64,000 nucleotides of DNA from Fermentimonas sp. (GCA_015478775.1 JADMKP010000008.1:62001-126000); one strand, 5' to 3'; positions 1 to 11,545 are shown, counted from the first letter of the stretch. The notes: generated by a model not told the origin, from the letters alone. A program made the numbers and translations.

Positions 1-2
1 TA

Positions 3-338
3 GAAGAACCCTACAGGGTAAATGCAAATAAATGTATATCATACCAGACAATTGAGAATAGGGGAGAAATATCAAGTTTTGTTGCTCCAAGGCTTAAAAA
101 CTATGTTTTTGGGTGTGACATTTGTCAGAAGGTGTGTCCGTGGAATAGGGCGTCTAACCCTCATAATACCATAGAGTTTATGCCTAGTGATAGTTTTATG
201 AACCTCGATTTAAAGAAAATGCTGGAAATGAATGAAGAGGAGTATCGTGAAACTTTTAGAGGCTCTGCGGTAAAAAGGACAAAGTTTACAGGATTAAAAC
301 GCAATGTAATTGCTGTTTCTAAAACTCGTAAAAAATAG
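3..338 (+). CDS. queG: Epoxyqueuosine reductase QueG, 3' part (5' end outside window)
   Basis: QueG is the cobalamin- and iron-sulfur-dependent enzyme that reduces epoxyqueuosine to queuosine in tRNA, the last step of queuosine biosynthesis in the cytoplasm. The reading frame is open from the left edge of the window to the stop at 336-338, so only about the last 111 codons are present. The visible part contains the motif KCISYQTIE followed by GCDICQKVCPWN, which is the second half of the double [4Fe-4S] ferredoxin-like domain of the family, and then the usual basic C-terminal tail (GLKRN...). It lies 20 bp upstream of ruvB on the same strand and is probably cotranscribed with it. An ATG at 132 inside the Cys motif region is internal and not a start. 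The family call rests on the very characteristic cysteine segment and is secure even though the catalytic N-terminal half is not seen. Confidence 0.93.
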   Translation, partial: EEPYRVNANKCISYQTIENRGEISSFVAPRLKNYVFGCDICQKVCPWNRASNPHNTIEFMPSDSFMNLDLKKMLEMNEEEYRETFRGSAVKRTKFTGLKRNVIAVSKTRKK

Positions 339-358
339 CTATTTTTGTATCCATATAG

Positions 359-1384
359 ATGGAAGATAATTTCGATATTCATAGTAACTTCAATTTTCAA
401 GACACTGAACGTGATTTTGAGAATAGCCTTAGGCCTTTAACTTTTAATGGTTTTAAAGGTCAGGGTAAAGTTGTTGAGAACCTTAAGGTTTTTGTAAGTG
501 CTGCACGTTTAAGAAGTGAATCTCTTGATCACGTATTGTTACATGGTCCCCCGGGATTAGGTAAGACAACACTTGCTAATATTATAGCTAACGAGCTGGG
601 AGTAGGTTTTAAGGTTACCTCTGGTCCTGTACTTGATAAACCGGGTGATCTTGCCGGTTTGCTAACTTCATTAGAACCTAAAGACCTTCTTTTTATTGAT
701 GAGATACATAGATTATCTCCTATAGTTGAGGAGTATTTATATAGTGCCATGGAAGATTATCGGATAGATATACTAATAGATAAAGGTCCAAGCGCACGAT
801 CCATACAAATTGATCTTAACCCTTTTACTCTTGTAGGTGCAACAACCAGAAGTGGATTACTGACTAGTCCCTTGCGCGCACGATTTGGTATTAATATGCA
901 CCTCGAATACTATGATATTCATACTCTCAAAGGTATCGTAATTCGTTCTTCAGATATTCTTAATGTCGAGTGCGATGAAGATGCAGCCTATGAGATTGCA
1001 TCAAGAAGTAGGGGTACACCACGTGTTGCAAACGCTTTGCTAAGAAGGGTGAGAGACTTTGCCCAAGTAAAAGGTAATGGCAAAATAGATAAAGCTATAT
1101 CTACATATGCACTTGAGGCATTAAATATTGATAAACATGGACTGGATGAGGTAGATAATAAGATTCTATTAACTATCATTGATAAATTTAACGGTGGTCC
1201 GGTAGGAATATCCACAATTGCAACTGCTGTTAGCGATGATATTGGTACTATAGAAGAGGTATATGAGCCTTTTTTAATTAAGGAAGGATTTATTAAACGT
1301 ACTCCCAGAGGTAGAGAGGTTACAGATTTGGCTTATCGTCACCTGGGCAGAAAAAGGAACAGTGAGCAAGGTTTATTATTTTAG
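359..1384 (+). CDS. ruvB: Holliday junction branch-migration ATPase RuvB
   Basis: RuvB is the hexameric AAA+ motor that, with RuvA, drives branch migration of Holliday junctions in recombination and repair. The 341-residue protein has the normal family length. Visible motifs are Walker [10 protein letters not shown] (about residues 63-71), Walker B LFIDEIH (about 111-117), the sensor I segment GATTRSG and the arginine-finger region SPLRARFG. The C-terminal winged-helix domain ends in the conserved TPRGREVT segment. The ATG at 359 gives the usual N-terminus and follows the queG stop by 20 bp. A strong bidirectional hairpin follows the stop, so the queG-ruvB transcript very likely ends there. 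Nothing is unusual about the protein. Confidence 0.98.
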   Translation: MEDNFDIHSNFNFQDTERDFENSLRPLTFNGFKGQGKVVENLKVFVSAARLRSESLDHVLLHGPPGLGKTTLANIIANELGVGFKVTSGPVLDKPGDLAGLLTSLEPKDLLFIDEIHRLSPIVEEYLYSAMEDYRIDILIDKGPSARSIQIDLNPFTLVGATTRSGLLTSPLRARFGINMHLEYYDIHTLKGIVIRSSDILNVECDEDAAYEIASRSRGTPRVANALLRRVRDFAQVKGNGKIDKAISTYALEALNIDKHGLDEVDNKILLTIIDKFNGGPVGISTIATAVSDDIGTIEEVYEPFLIKEGFIKRTPRGREVTDLAYRHLGRKRNSEQGLLF

Positions 1385-1407
1385 AACTTTAATTCCTTCT
1401 AAAATAG

Positions 1408-1452
1408 AAATACCCCAAGAAAGTAAGTTTATTATTTCTTGGGGTATTTTTT
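1408..1452. terminator. Bidirectional intrinsic terminator between ruvB and the DUF4270 gene
   Basis: A perfect 15-bp inverted repeat (AATACCCCAAGAAA-type arm at 1408-1422, partner at 1435-1449, 12-nt loop) is followed by T residues on the plus strand and preceded by A residues. It can therefore stop transcription from both sides. It sits between convergent genes, where such a site is expected. Confidence 0.92.
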
Positions 1453-1472
1453 ATGTTTAAAATATAGATACT

Positions 1473-2864
1473 TCAGAGGTCGCTGAATATTAGTTCAAGT
1501 TGTAAACTTCCTTGCCTTTTATCCAGTATTGCTGCAGTTGGCCACATCTGGTTATGTATTGAAATTAATTCTTGACCAGATGAATTGTAGCTTTGTTGTA
1601 TCGTAGTAAATGTTGCGTCCACCGGTATAAGGTAATAAGTTAAATCATAAGGTTCTCCTTCAAATATACTATTGTAATAGTTGATCATTGTTGAGATGTT
1701 ATTGAACTTATATGAAAAGGTACTGGCGTCAAAAGGTTCAGAGAGAAAGCTGGTTACATTATCTCTTAACCTGCGATTTTCAAAGAAGCCGTCGAGTGAA
1801 TCTTTATTTACTAATAAGAGGTAGTTAGGTGGATTAATTTTCACTTTTACATTTTCAGTTGCATCGGGTAATGCGTAAACTGTGAAGTTTACCAGATTTA
1901 ATGCTTTTGACTGGAGACTTTCGTGTATGTCAGAGACTGGGAATGTAATTTCTGTATTTACTCCTGCAGGACTCTTTACATAGGTATGCGTTAAACTTTC
2001 TGCTAAAAGATCTTCATTATTACTCTTTATGTGCTTAATCTGTCTAACTTCAGGAGTATTGTTGAGCCTGAAGGCTGTATTTCTAATTGTATCTTGTTTT
2101 TGCGATGATCCTTTTGCATCCAGATAGTGATAATAAACATAAAGGGAAGTCAAATCAACATTTATAATTGTACTATTACCGAAAGTGGTTGTGAAGTATA
2201 GTCCTGGAAAAAACTCTCTGAAGCTATCAGTATTGGATAATTTACCATGATTTGGTTTTAGATACTCTTCAAGAAGTTTATCTCCGATTGCTTTGGGCAA
2301 GTCAACATTTATTAGATACTCTTTGTATGTAACTGTAGTATAGTTGTCAGTTGTGTAAGATTGCATTCTAAAGGTAGAATTGCTCCCTGTAAAAGATTGA
2401 ACGCCTATAGGGGAAGACATGTCTGAATATTCTGTAGGTTCAATGTTTGTATAGTCATTAGTACCCTTAAGGCTTTTATTAACTTCATAAACCGACAGTC
2501 CCATAGGTGCAATGGAGTCTCCCATCATGGTGGTATATGAAAGTACTGCTTTAACGGAATCAATAATTGCTCCGGTTTTAAACTCAGCACCTGTAGGGAG
2601 ATAAAACTCAGCAATGTATTCTGACTTGATGGAACCAAAAATAGGGTCGCTGTATTCCCCCAAAACAGGGAATTTAGTCCTGGCATACATCGAATCAACC
2701 TTAACTGTACGAGCTTGAAGCTGTAGCGTATCTACCCCTACTACAAGCCTGTCCTGACCAGGTTGAATCGATAATCCCATCTGATCGAGAGTGTCATTAC
2801 AAGAAAATATAAATATTGCGAGAAAGGTTACAGCAATTACCTTATATAAAGATTTGAGCTTCAT
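1473..2864 (-). CDS. DUF4270 family lipoprotein
   Basis: This is a Bacteroidota-specific outer-surface or periplasmic lipoprotein of unknown function. From the ATG at 2864 the protein begins MKLKSLYKVIAVTF and reaches a lipobox-like FIFSC with the lipidated Cys at residue 22. The mature part starts NDTLDQMGLSIQPG and continues with the family feature of a described 'TVKVDSMYARTKFPVLGEYSDP' type segment, here seen in the first 70 residues. Total length is 463 residues. The frame is open for a further 26 codons upstream (to 2942), but that extension would bury the signal peptide, so I chose 2864. The gene lies next to a GT5 glycogen synthase and panCD, an arrangement also known in Bacteroides. 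A role in cell-surface polysaccharide or envelope biology is only a guess from that context. Confidence 0.85.
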   Translation of the reverse strand: MKLKSLYKVIAVTFLAIFIFSCNDTLDQMGLSIQPGQDRLVVGVDTLQLQARTVKVDSMYARTKFPVLGEYSDPIFGSIKSEYIAEFYLPTGAEFKTGAIIDSVKAVLSYTTMMGDSIAPMGLSVYEVNKSLKGTNDYTNIEPTEYSDMSSPIGVQSFTGSNSTFRMQSYTTDNYTTVTYKEYLINVDLPKAIGDKLLEEYLKPNHGKLSNTDSFREFFPGLYFTTTFGNSTIINVDLTSLYVYYHYLDAKGSSQKQDTIRNTAFRLNNTPEVRQIKHIKSNNEDLLAESLTHTYVKSPAGVNTEITFPVSDIHESLQSKALNLVNFTVYALPDATENVKVKINPPNYLLLVNKDSLDGFFENRRLRDNVTSFLSEPFDASTFSYKFNNISTMINYYNSIFEGEPYDLTYYLIPVDATFTTIQQSYNSSGQELISIHNQMWPTAAILDKRQGSLQLELIFSDL

Positions 2865-3011
2865 TAGTTTCAAAATTTGTTTCAACAGCGCAAATATCCA
2901 AAAAAATAATGTGATATGAAAACTTAAAAAAGCTTTCTTCAAATTTTTAATGATAATTGTGTATAGGAAAAGATAAAAATTGAATTAAGTTAAGAATGAG
3001 TTGTACTTAAA

Positions 3012-3824
3012 TCAAATTTTATTGTATAATATTTCCATATCTTCTGCCAGTTTATCTATATCTGATTGGAAAGGGATGAGCTCAATTTCTTTGTCCTGAG
3101 CATATTTTACTATTTCAGAGTCTACTTTTTCGCTTCCTAGAACTACACCATCTGAGAAGTCTATAGCTAGTTTCATTAAATTAGTGTAATCCATTGGCCC
3201 CCTGTCTTTTATTAGCTCTATTTCAGTGTCACCAATTCCTTCAAAACGAAGTTTTTCGGCTACTTTTTGGTTAAAGGGTTTGTTAAATGACTCATCATAA
3301 AGCGAATAAACAACTTTTGCATTCTTAAAGCAAGGATCGTCGACATAACCTTTTTTTACGAACAGAGGTACTAGTGCGCTAAACCAGCCATGGCAATGAA
3401 TAATATCTGGTACCCAACGCAGTTTTTTGATGGTTTCCATAACTCCTCTAATAAAAAAGATGCTACGCTCATCATTATCGTCGTACTCCTCATTTTTATT
3501 GTCAACCAGAGTCTCCCTGTTTTGGAAGTAGTCTTCGTTGTCTATAAAATATACCTGCATGCGGGCAGCTTGAATCGAAGCGACCTTTATAATCAACGAA
3601 TTGTCAGAGTCATCAATTATCAGGTTCATACCCGATAGGCGAATAACTTCGTGTAATTGATTTCTGCGTTCGTTTATACTCCCAAATTTTGGCATAAATG
3701 CACGTATCTCCATCCCTTTCTCTTGGATAGCTTGTGGCAAATAGCGTGAAGTGTTTGAAATTTGTGTTTCATCTACATATGGGTAGATTTCCTGAGAAAT
3801 GTATAAAATCTTTTTTTGAGACAT
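3012..3824 (-). CDS. Glycogen/starch synthase-like protein, GT5 N-terminal domain only
   Basis: The protein starts MSQKKILYISQEIYPYV, the standard opening of the GT5 starch synthase catalytic domain, and includes the IIHCHGWFSALVPLFVK segment that forms part of the ADP-glucose site region. At 270 residues it is only about half the length of a full GT5 enzyme: the C-terminal GT-B lobe is missing. The ORF ends cleanly and no continuation in another frame is visible, so this looks like the short form common in Bacteroidota and not a fresh truncation. An upstream GTG at 3872 would extend the frame by 16 residues, but a promoter -7 box lies inside that extension, which favours the ATG at 3824. Whether it synthesises glycogen alone is unknown. 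The gene is divergent from panC. Confidence 0.8.
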   Translation of the reverse strand: MSQKKILYISQEIYPYVDETQISNTSRYLPQAIQEKGMEIRAFMPKFGSINERRNQLHEVIRLSGMNLIIDDSDNSLIIKVASIQAARMQVYFIDNEDYFQNRETLVDNKNEEYDDNDERSIFFIRGVMETIKKLRWVPDIIHCHGWFSALVPLFVKKGYVDDPCFKNAKVVYSLYDESFNKPFNQKVAEKLRFEGIGDTEIELIKDRGPMDYTNLMKLAIDFSDGVVLGSEKVDSEIVKYAQDKEIELIPFQSDIDKLAEDMEILYNKI

Positions 3825-3849
3825 GAATCTAATAATCTTTAGTTTACTA

Positions 3850-3883
3850 CAAAGATAATAAAAAAAATCCACATAATTACAAA
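3850..3883 (-). promoter_or_regulatory. Bacteroidota-type promoter of the GT5 gene
   Basis: Read on the minus strand, TTTG (3880-3883) is followed after 22 bp by TATCTTTG (3850-3857), matching the Bacteroidota -33/-7 consensus. The -7 box is 25 bp upstream of the ATG at 3824. The spacing is one or two bases longer than usual. Confidence 0.6.
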
Positions 3884-4021
3884 ATTAAAAGGAGGTTAAT
3901 TTATAACAGGTTGATATTTAGGAACGTGAGCCCTTAATGTAAGCTGTTATTGAGTGAAATAATGCAAATATCTTCAATATGTGGTAAATATTTTGTTGCT
4001 TTGTACAGTAAAATAAGATAG

Positions 4022-4864
4022 ATGGAAATTATAAAGACTGTAGCTGAGTTAAAGGATAGACTTAATGATTATCGTAAAGGCGGCAAATCTGTAGGTTTTG
4101 TGCCTACTATGGGGGCATTACACAAAGGACATGGTGAACTTGTTAATTATTCTGTGAAAGAGAATGATATAACCGTAGTAAGCATATTTGTGAATCCAAC
4201 ACAGTTTAATAATTCCAATGACTTAAACCTATATCCGCGTACTCCTGAAAGGGATTACGATCTTCTAGAGGCTCTTAGAACTGATATAATATTCACTCCA
4301 TCTGTTAATGAAATTTACCCTGTGCCTGACAAACGAGTGTTTGATTTTGGAAGACTTGATAAAGTTCTGGAAGGTGAGTATAGGGCTGGTCATTTTAATG
4401 GGGTAGCACAAGTTGTGAGTAAACTTTTTAGTTTTGTAATGCCCGATAAAGCCTATTTTGGTGAAAAGGATTTTCAACAACTTGCTATAATAAGACAAAT
4501 GGTTAAGCAGTTAGATCTGAAAGTGGAGATAATTGGCATTCCCATTGTAAGAGAAGAAAGTGGCTTGGCAATGAGCAGCAGGAATCAACGTCTTACTGAA
4601 GATGAAAAGGTGACAGTCTCGGCTATTTATCGTGTACTTAAGGAGAGCACATATATGATAAATGAATATTCACCAGAAATAATTACAAACCGAGTTGTTG
4701 GAGAGTTAAATAGTATTCCCGGACTACATGTTGAGTACTTTTCTATCGTCAATGGTGATAGTCTCGAAACTGTTTCAACCTGGGATAGCACCGAGAGTAT
4801 TTTTGGCTGCATAGCGGTTTATTGTGGAGAAGTTAGATTAATTGATAATATAAGATATAAATAA
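4022..4864 (+). CDS. panC: Pantothenate synthetase
   Basis: PanC joins D-pantoate and beta-alanine with ATP to give pantothenate, on the route to coenzyme A. The 280-residue protein has the family length. The ATP-binding HxGH-like motif is seen in PTMGALHKGHGELV (about residues 28-41), and the KMSKS-equivalent is SSRNQRL near residue 183. The FGEKDFQQL segment is the conserved pantoate-binding region. The gene is followed after 6 bp by panD, which makes the beta-alanine substrate, so the two form an operon that ends at the hairpin at 5243. Confidence 0.97.
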   Translation: MEIIKTVAELKDRLNDYRKGGKSVGFVPTMGALHKGHGELVNYSVKENDITVVSIFVNPTQFNNSNDLNLYPRTPERDYDLLEALRTDIIFTPSVNEIYPVPDKRVFDFGRLDKVLEGEYRAGHFNGVAQVVSKLFSFVMPDKAYFGEKDFQQLAIIRQMVKQLDLKVEIIGIPIVREESGLAMSSRNQRLTEDEKVTVSAIYRVLKESTYMINEYSPEIITNRVVGELNSIPGLHVEYFSIVNGDSLETVSTWDSTESIFGCIAVYCGEVRLIDNIRYK

Positions 4865-4870
4865 CATCAT

Positions 4871-5224
4871 ATGTTAATTGAATTATTAAAATCAAAAATA
4901 CATAGAGCAACGGTAACTGATGCTAATCTTAACTATGAAGGTAGTATTACTATTGATATGGATTTGGTTGATGCTGCAAAGCTAATTGTGAATGAAAAAG
5001 TTGCAATAGTAAATAATAATAATGGAGAACGATTTGAAACCTACGTTATTCCCGGAGAGAGAGGCACAGGTATTGTTTGTTTAAATGGTGCAGCTGCTCG
5101 CAAAGTTCAAAGGGGTGACATTATCATTATTATGAGTTATGCCATGATGACACCCGAGGAGGCTTCGACCTTTGCGCCAACGGTTATAAACCTCACGGAC
5201 AGTAGTAATCAAATAAAAAAATAA
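4871..5224 (+). CDS. panD: Aspartate 1-decarboxylase proenzyme
   Basis: PanD decarboxylates L-aspartate to beta-alanine using a pyruvoyl cofactor made by self-cleavage. The proenzyme cleavage site Gly24-Ser25 is visible in NYEGSITID, at exactly the expected position, so the mature beta chain is residues 1-24 and the alpha chain starts at Ser25. The 117-residue length is normal. The conserved [15 protein letters not shown] loop is intact. It directly follows panC and supplies its beta-alanine. Confidence 0.97.
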   Translation: MLIELLKSKIHRATVTDANLNYEGSITIDMDLVDAAKLIVNEKVAIVNNNNGERFETYVIPGERGTGIVCLNGAAARKVQRGDIIIIMSYAMMTPEEASTFAPTVINLTDSSNQIKK

Positions 5225-5242
5225 TAGTATAAATTTTATAAT

Positions 5243-5275
5243 AACCGTCAATAGATAAAGCAATTGACGGTTTTT
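5243..5275 (+). terminator. Intrinsic terminator of panCD
   Basis: A 10-bp perfect stem (AACCGTCAAT at 5243-5252 with its complement at 5263-5272) with a 10-nt loop runs into a short T tract. It lies 19 bp after the panD stop and ends only 12 bp before the start of the MATE gene. Confidence 0.85.
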
Positions 5276-5286
5276 AATGAATAGAG

Positions 5287-6609
5287 GTGTATTCAAATAA
5301 GCATATTACTAAAATAAGTGCGCCTATCTTCCTAAGTCTGCTGGCTCAAAACCTTATTCAGGTTGTAGATACGGCTTTTCTAGGAAGGGTAGGAGAGGTT
5401 GAGCTGGGTGCCTCTGCATTAGCCGGAATAATCTATATTGTCATTTATACGTTTGGCTTTGGATTTAGTATGGGAAGTCAGATCCTTATAGGAAGACGAA
5501 ATGGAGAGAAAAATTACAATCAGATAGGTGATATAGTAGTTCAGGGAGCTCTTTTTCTGTTTTTGCCTTCCTTATTATTGATTCCTTTTTTAAGATACGG
5601 ATCTGTACAATGGTTGCCTGCAATATTTGAATCTGCCGAAGTGGGGAGGGCAGTAGCCGAATATCTTGAATGGCGTGTATTTGGATTAGTCTTTGCTTTT
5701 ATAAATCTAATGTTCCGTGCTTTTTTTATAGGCATAGCCCGTACTAAGATTCTTACACTTAACGCTGTGATAATGGGTTTAGTGAATGTATTCTTTGATT
5801 ACGGACTCATATTTGGAAACCTAGGAATGCCTGAGCTAGGAATTGGAGGTGCCGCAATTGCATCTGTAATTGCTGAGTTTGCCTCTACATTGTTCTTTTT
5901 ATTTTATTTAAAGAAAAAAGTAGACCTCAATAAATATGGATTCACCAAAATAAGATTTCAGTTTGATGTAATCAAAAAAACACTTAACATCTCAATCTTT
6001 ATGATGATACAGTATCTTTTCTCTGTATCAACTTGGTTACTATTCTTTCTTTTTATAGAAAACTATATGGGCGAGAGGTCGTTGGCTGTCACCAATGTTG
6101 TAAGAAGTCTTTATACAGTTGTTACAATACCTTCACATGCGATAGGATCTGCTACTAGCACATTAGTAAGTAATACTATTGGAGCAGGTAAACAGAGTGA
6201 GGTGCTGCAACTTATAAAACGTTTAACCTTAATAAGTCTTGGAGTTATGGTGATAATGATGCTAATTATTGGTGTATTACCAAGACTAGTGGTCCATATA
6301 TATACCGATGATCCTCTATTGATTAATGAGATTATAGCTCCTCTTTATGTGATGCTATCCTCATTGCCTCTTTATAGTATTGGTACTGTGTTATTCAGCT
6401 CTATTTCAGGCACAGGTAATACCCGGTCGGCACTGAAAATAGAAATTATATCATTAATTTTTTACGTCACTTACATGTGGTTTATAATTGTGTACCTGCG
6501 TTCGTCGGTTGCACTTGCTTGGACTACTGAGCATGTCTACTGGTTTTTACTTACAATTATACCGTTTTTCTATCTCAGAAAGGGAAAATGGAAAGAGAAG
6601 AAGATTTAG
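5287..6609 (+). CDS. MATE family efflux transporter
   Basis: This is a 440-residue polytopic inner-membrane protein of the multidrug and toxin extrusion family, an ion-coupled exporter. The start of the protein (YSNKHITKISAPIFLSLLAQN) and the VVDTAFLGRVGEVELGASALAG segment are typical of the first MATE repeat, and about 12 hydrophobic segments follow. The only start that gives this conserved N-terminus is GTG at 5287; the nearby ATG at 5277 is in another frame. The start lies 12 bp downstream of the panD terminator stem, so the gene either has a promoter overlapping that region or depends on read-through. The substrate cannot be inferred. ligA follows 45 bp downstream. Confidence 0.9.
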   Translation: MYSNKHITKISAPIFLSLLAQNLIQVVDTAFLGRVGEVELGASALAGIIYIVIYTFGFGFSMGSQILIGRRNGEKNYNQIGDIVVQGALFLFLPSLLLIPFLRYGSVQWLPAIFESAEVGRAVAEYLEWRVFGLVFAFINLMFRAFFIGIARTKILTLNAVIMGLVNVFFDYGLIFGNLGMPELGIGGAAIASVIAEFASTLFFLFYLKKKVDLNKYGFTKIRFQFDVIKKTLNISIFMMIQYLFSVSTWLLFFLFIENYMGERSLAVTNVVRSLYTVVTIPSHAIGSATSTLVSNTIGAGKQSEVLQLIKRLTLISLGVMVIMMLIIGVLPRLVVHIYTDDPLLINEIIAPLYVMLSSLPLYSIGTVLFSSISGTGNTRSALKIEIISLIFYVTYMWFIIVYLRSSVALAWTTEHVYWFLLTIIPFFYLRKGKWKEKKI

Positions 6610-6651
6610 TTTTTTCTTATCTTTATGCTTTATATTTCAATAAAATAATAG

Positions 6652-8688
<2,037 letters not shown>

Positions 8689-8714
8689 TGAAAAGTTAAA
8701 TTCACTATTATTTT

Positions 8715-10571
8715 ATGACAGTTACACTGATTGTTCTGATTGCCACAGCAGGACTGATGGTATGGGGTAAAATTCGCTCAGATATTGTTGCGCTTTGCTC
8801 ATTATTGGCACTTATTATTACTGGAATATTAACACCTGATGAGGCATTAGCAGGATTCTCAAATCCTGTGGTTATAATGATTGCAGCACTCTTTATTGTG
8901 GGTGGAGCTATTTCACAGACTGGTCTTGCAAGTATGATAAGTAACAATATTCTGAAATTTGCAGGAGATAGCAATTACAAACTCTTCATCTTGGTGATGC
9001 TAGTAACTGTAATAATAGGTTTATTTGTAAGTAATACCGGTACAGTAGCCATTTTAATGCCAATTGTTATTAGTCTGGCTGCCAAAACCAAGATTAGTAG
9101 TAGCAGACTACTAATGCCAATGGCTTTTGCTAGTAGTATAGGTGGAATGATGACTCTAATTGGTACGCCTCCAACTCTAATAGTACATAATGCTTTGCAG
9201 GAAGCAGGATACGAAGGACTTCAGTTTTTTACTACTCTTCCAATTGGTTTAATACTTTTATTTTTTGGAATAATACTCCTTTGGCCATTAAGCAAAGTGT
9301 TAGATAAAAAAGGTAAAAAAGATACTTCAGGAAAAAAGAATGATGTTAAAACTCCAAATCAGTTGATGTCTGAGTATCAATTAATAGAAAATATATATAG
9401 ACTAGAAATAAGTAAAAGTTCTCCATTATTAAAAGTTGATATTTCCGAGTTAGATCTAACAAAACGATATTCTATAATAATTGCCGAAATTCATACACGT
9501 AACTTTACACCTTTAGGAAAAACTATTAGTATTTCATTGCCAGAGGCAAATAGTATACTCACTTATAATGATGTGCTTTATGTAATTGGGGAGTTTAAAG
9601 ATGTTGTTATATTTGCCGAAGAAAACAACCTGTCATTTCTTGATAGTCATTCAGGGGCGGAGTTTGATAAACCACATTTTGCTGGTAAATTTAAATTTGA
9701 AGAAATAGGAATGGCCGAGGTAGTTTTACTTGCAAACTCAAGATTGAATAAGAGTAGAGTTAAGAATTCAGGTTTTAGGGATAATTATAACGTAAATATA
9801 TTAGGTATTCAGAGAAACGAAAAATACATAATTCAGGATGTTAAAGATGTGAGAATGCATTCAGGTGATATGCTTCTGGTTCAAGGTACATGGGAGAATA
9901 TAGAAAGACTAAATAAACAAGAACCAGATGTTGTAGTGATAGGTCAACCCACAGTTGAAGCCTCAAAAGTAACAATAAGTCACAAAGCCCCTTACGCTGC
10001 TGCTATAGTGATATTGATGATCGTGACAATGGTGTTTAATTGGTTCCCACCTGTAGTATCGGTGCTCCTTGCAGCAGTTGCTTTAATATTGGGTGGTTGC
10101 TTCCGTACTGTAAGAGACGCATACAAATCAATCAATTGGGAAAGTGTTATACTGTTTGCCGGCATGATGCCTTTGGCTACTGCTATGGAAAAGACAGGTA
10201 CTTCTGCATTAGTGACCGAAAGTATAGTTGGTAGTCTGGGTTCTTATGGACCATATGCGGTTTTAGGAGGTATTTTGTTTACAACTTCACTAGTTACAAT
10301 GTTTATAAGTAATACCGCTACGGCAGTATTATTTGCTCCCATCGCTTTGCATGCAGCATTTTCAATGAATGTAAGTCCTTACCCCTTTCTTATAGGAGTT
10401 GCGGTAGCCGCAAGTATGTGTCTTGCAAGTCCATTTTCTACACCACCTAATGCTATGGTGATGTCGGCAGGAAGATATAGTTTTATAGATTATATTAAAG
10501 TTGGCTTACCTCTACAATTAATATATCTGATTGTGATGATTTTTGCACTAACATTATTGTTCCCTTTTTAA
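8715..10571 (+). CDS. SLC13-type anion permease with two internal RCK_C (TrkA-C) domains
   Basis: This 618-residue inner-membrane transporter belongs to the divalent anion:sodium symporter/ArsB-like group. Membrane segments fill residues 1-200 and 420-618; the conserved helical hairpins are GLFVSNTGTVAILMPI in the first half and TMFISNTATAVLFAPI in the second, which form the substrate and sodium sites. The soluble middle (about 205-410) holds two RCK_C domains, seen as SPLLKVDISEL...GKTISISLPEANSIL...DVLYVIG and the second copy ending DMLLVQGTWENIERL. Proteins of this architecture transport sulfate, dicarboxylates or similar anions; the substrate here is not evident. The gene has its own promoter. 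It converges on the next gene with a 25-bp gap and no clear hairpin. Confidence 0.88.
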   Translation: MTVTLIVLIATAGLMVWGKIRSDIVALCSLLALIITGILTPDEALAGFSNPVVIMIAALFIVGGAISQTGLASMISNNILKFAGDSNYKLFILVMLVTVIIGLFVSNTGTVAILMPIVISLAAKTKISSSRLLMPMAFASSIGGMMTLIGTPPTLIVHNALQEAGYEGLQFFTTLPIGLILLFFGIILLWPLSKVLDKKGKKDTSGKKNDVKTPNQLMSEYQLIENIYRLEISKSSPLLKVDISELDLTKRYSIIIAEIHTRNFTPLGKTISISLPEANSILTYNDVLYVIGEFKDVVIFAEENNLSFLDSHSGAEFDKPHFAGKFKFEEIGMAEVVLLANSRLNKSRVKNSGFRDNYNVNILGIQRNEKYIIQDVKDVRMHSGDMLLVQGTWENIERLNKQEPDVVVIGQPTVEASKVTISHKAPYAAAIVILMIVTMVFNWFPPVVSVLLAAVALILGGCFRTVRDAYKSINWESVILFAGMMPLATAMEKTGTSALVTESIVGSLGSYGPYAVLGGILFTTSLVTMFISNTATAVLFAPIALHAAFSMNVSPYPFLIGVAVAASMCLASPFSTPPNAMVMSAGRYSFIDYIKVGLPLQLIYLIVMIFALTLLFPF

Positions 10572-10596
10572 GGATGTTAGAAGATGATATAATTGA

Positions 10597-11487
10597 TCAA
10601 TCCTCCATTGCAAAACTATTGGACCCAATATGATGTCCATCTGCAAAGATATCAGCTTTGTAGGTTCCTGGCATTAAAAACTCTTCTATATCCCAGTACA
10701 TGGTTACCGGAATCTCTTCACCCCCATATTCAACTACTCTTCTCATAGAGTAGAGTATATCGCTGTTCTCATATGTAAACTTATTATCAGAACTTTTAGA
10801 AAGAACATTTCCGTCGGGTGTCATTATTCTTATATAAATTGTTCTCTCACCCGGCTCAGCTGTAATATTACGTGTAACAGTAAAAGAAACAACAAATTGT
10901 GTACTTCTGCTAAGTCGTGATTGCTCTCGACCTCTTTCATTTACAGCTTTAGCATTTATATTCGTAGCAACCAGCTGTGCAGCTAGCGAAACTTTTTCTG
11001 ACAGCTTTTCACGTTCTTGCGAAACTTGCTGAAGCGTTCTGCTTGTTCTGTTATATTGATTTGTTATTTGAGCATTCTCAGCACGTAATTCTTGATTAAG
11101 AGTATTTAATGAATCTATCTGTTGAATATACGTGCGCAAAATCTTGCGAAGTGTAGACAATTCGTCACTTAAGCGTTTTATCTCGGCTTTATCACTTGCC
11201 TGAGTCATTCTAAGTTCTTCTTGAAGTCGTAGAACTTTAGTTTGTTCATTCTGGAGTTTATATAATAGTGAATCGTTTTGTACACTGAATTTGAAACCTT
11301 CATATTGCAATGATATTGCTTCATACTCATCTTCCAGTTCTTGTTTGTCCACTACATATTGTTCTTGCATCTCTTGCATTTGTGAATTGCGCGTCACAAG
11401 AAAACCTATAAGTATGCCAGTTATGATAACTAATAATCCAATAATCGCAATAAGTTGTGGTGTTCGTTCCCTAAAGTCTATCTTCAT
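10597..11487 (-). CDS. Membrane-anchored coiled-coil protein of unknown function
   Basis: I do not recognise this 296-residue protein. It starts MKIDFRERTPQLIAIIGL and has one transmembrane helix at about residues 12-31. A long heptad-rich coiled coil covers about residues 35-170, rich in Glu, Gln and Leu with an LSDELSTLRK segment. The last 100 residues look like a small beta domain (RSTQFVVSFTVTRNIT... to YKADIFADGHHIGSNSF), with a passage that reads like an extracellular or periplasmic beta-sandwich. The topology suggests an N-terminal anchor and a rod holding the C-terminal domain away from the membrane. The gene is alone, convergent with the SLC13 gene and divergent from the S46 peptidase gene. 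Similar proteins are sometimes named chromosome-segregation ATPases because of the coiled coil; no ATPase motif is present. Confidence 0.75.
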   Translation of the reverse strand: MKIDFRERTPQLIAIIGLLVIITGILIGFLVTRNSQMQEMQEQYVVDKQELEDEYEAISLQYEGFKFSVQNDSLLYKLQNEQTKVLRLQEELRMTQASDKAEIKRLSDELSTLRKILRTYIQQIDSLNTLNQELRAENAQITNQYNRTSRTLQQVSQEREKLSEKVSLAAQLVATNINAKAVNERGREQSRLSRSTQFVVSFTVTRNITAEPGERTIYIRIMTPDGNVLSKSSDNKFTYENSDILYSMRRVVEYGGEEIPVTMYWDIEEFLMPGTYKADIFADGHHIGSNSFAMED

Positions 11488-11514
11488 CGTAAGTCCTTAT
11501 TTTTCAATAGATGT

Positions 11515-11545
11515 CAAAAGTATATGTTTTCGCTCTAATACCCAA
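11515..11545 (-). promoter_or_regulatory. Bacteroidota-type promoter of the coiled-coil protein gene
   Basis: On the minus strand TTG (11543-11545), a 20-bp spacer and TACTTTTG (11515-11522) match the consensus well. The -7 box is 28 bp from the ATG at 11487. Confidence 0.65.

Noticed and set aside
2865-2942. 26-codon N-terminal extension of the DUF4270 gene
   Set aside because: It would place a hydrophobic non-signal stretch before a standard lipoprotein signal peptide.
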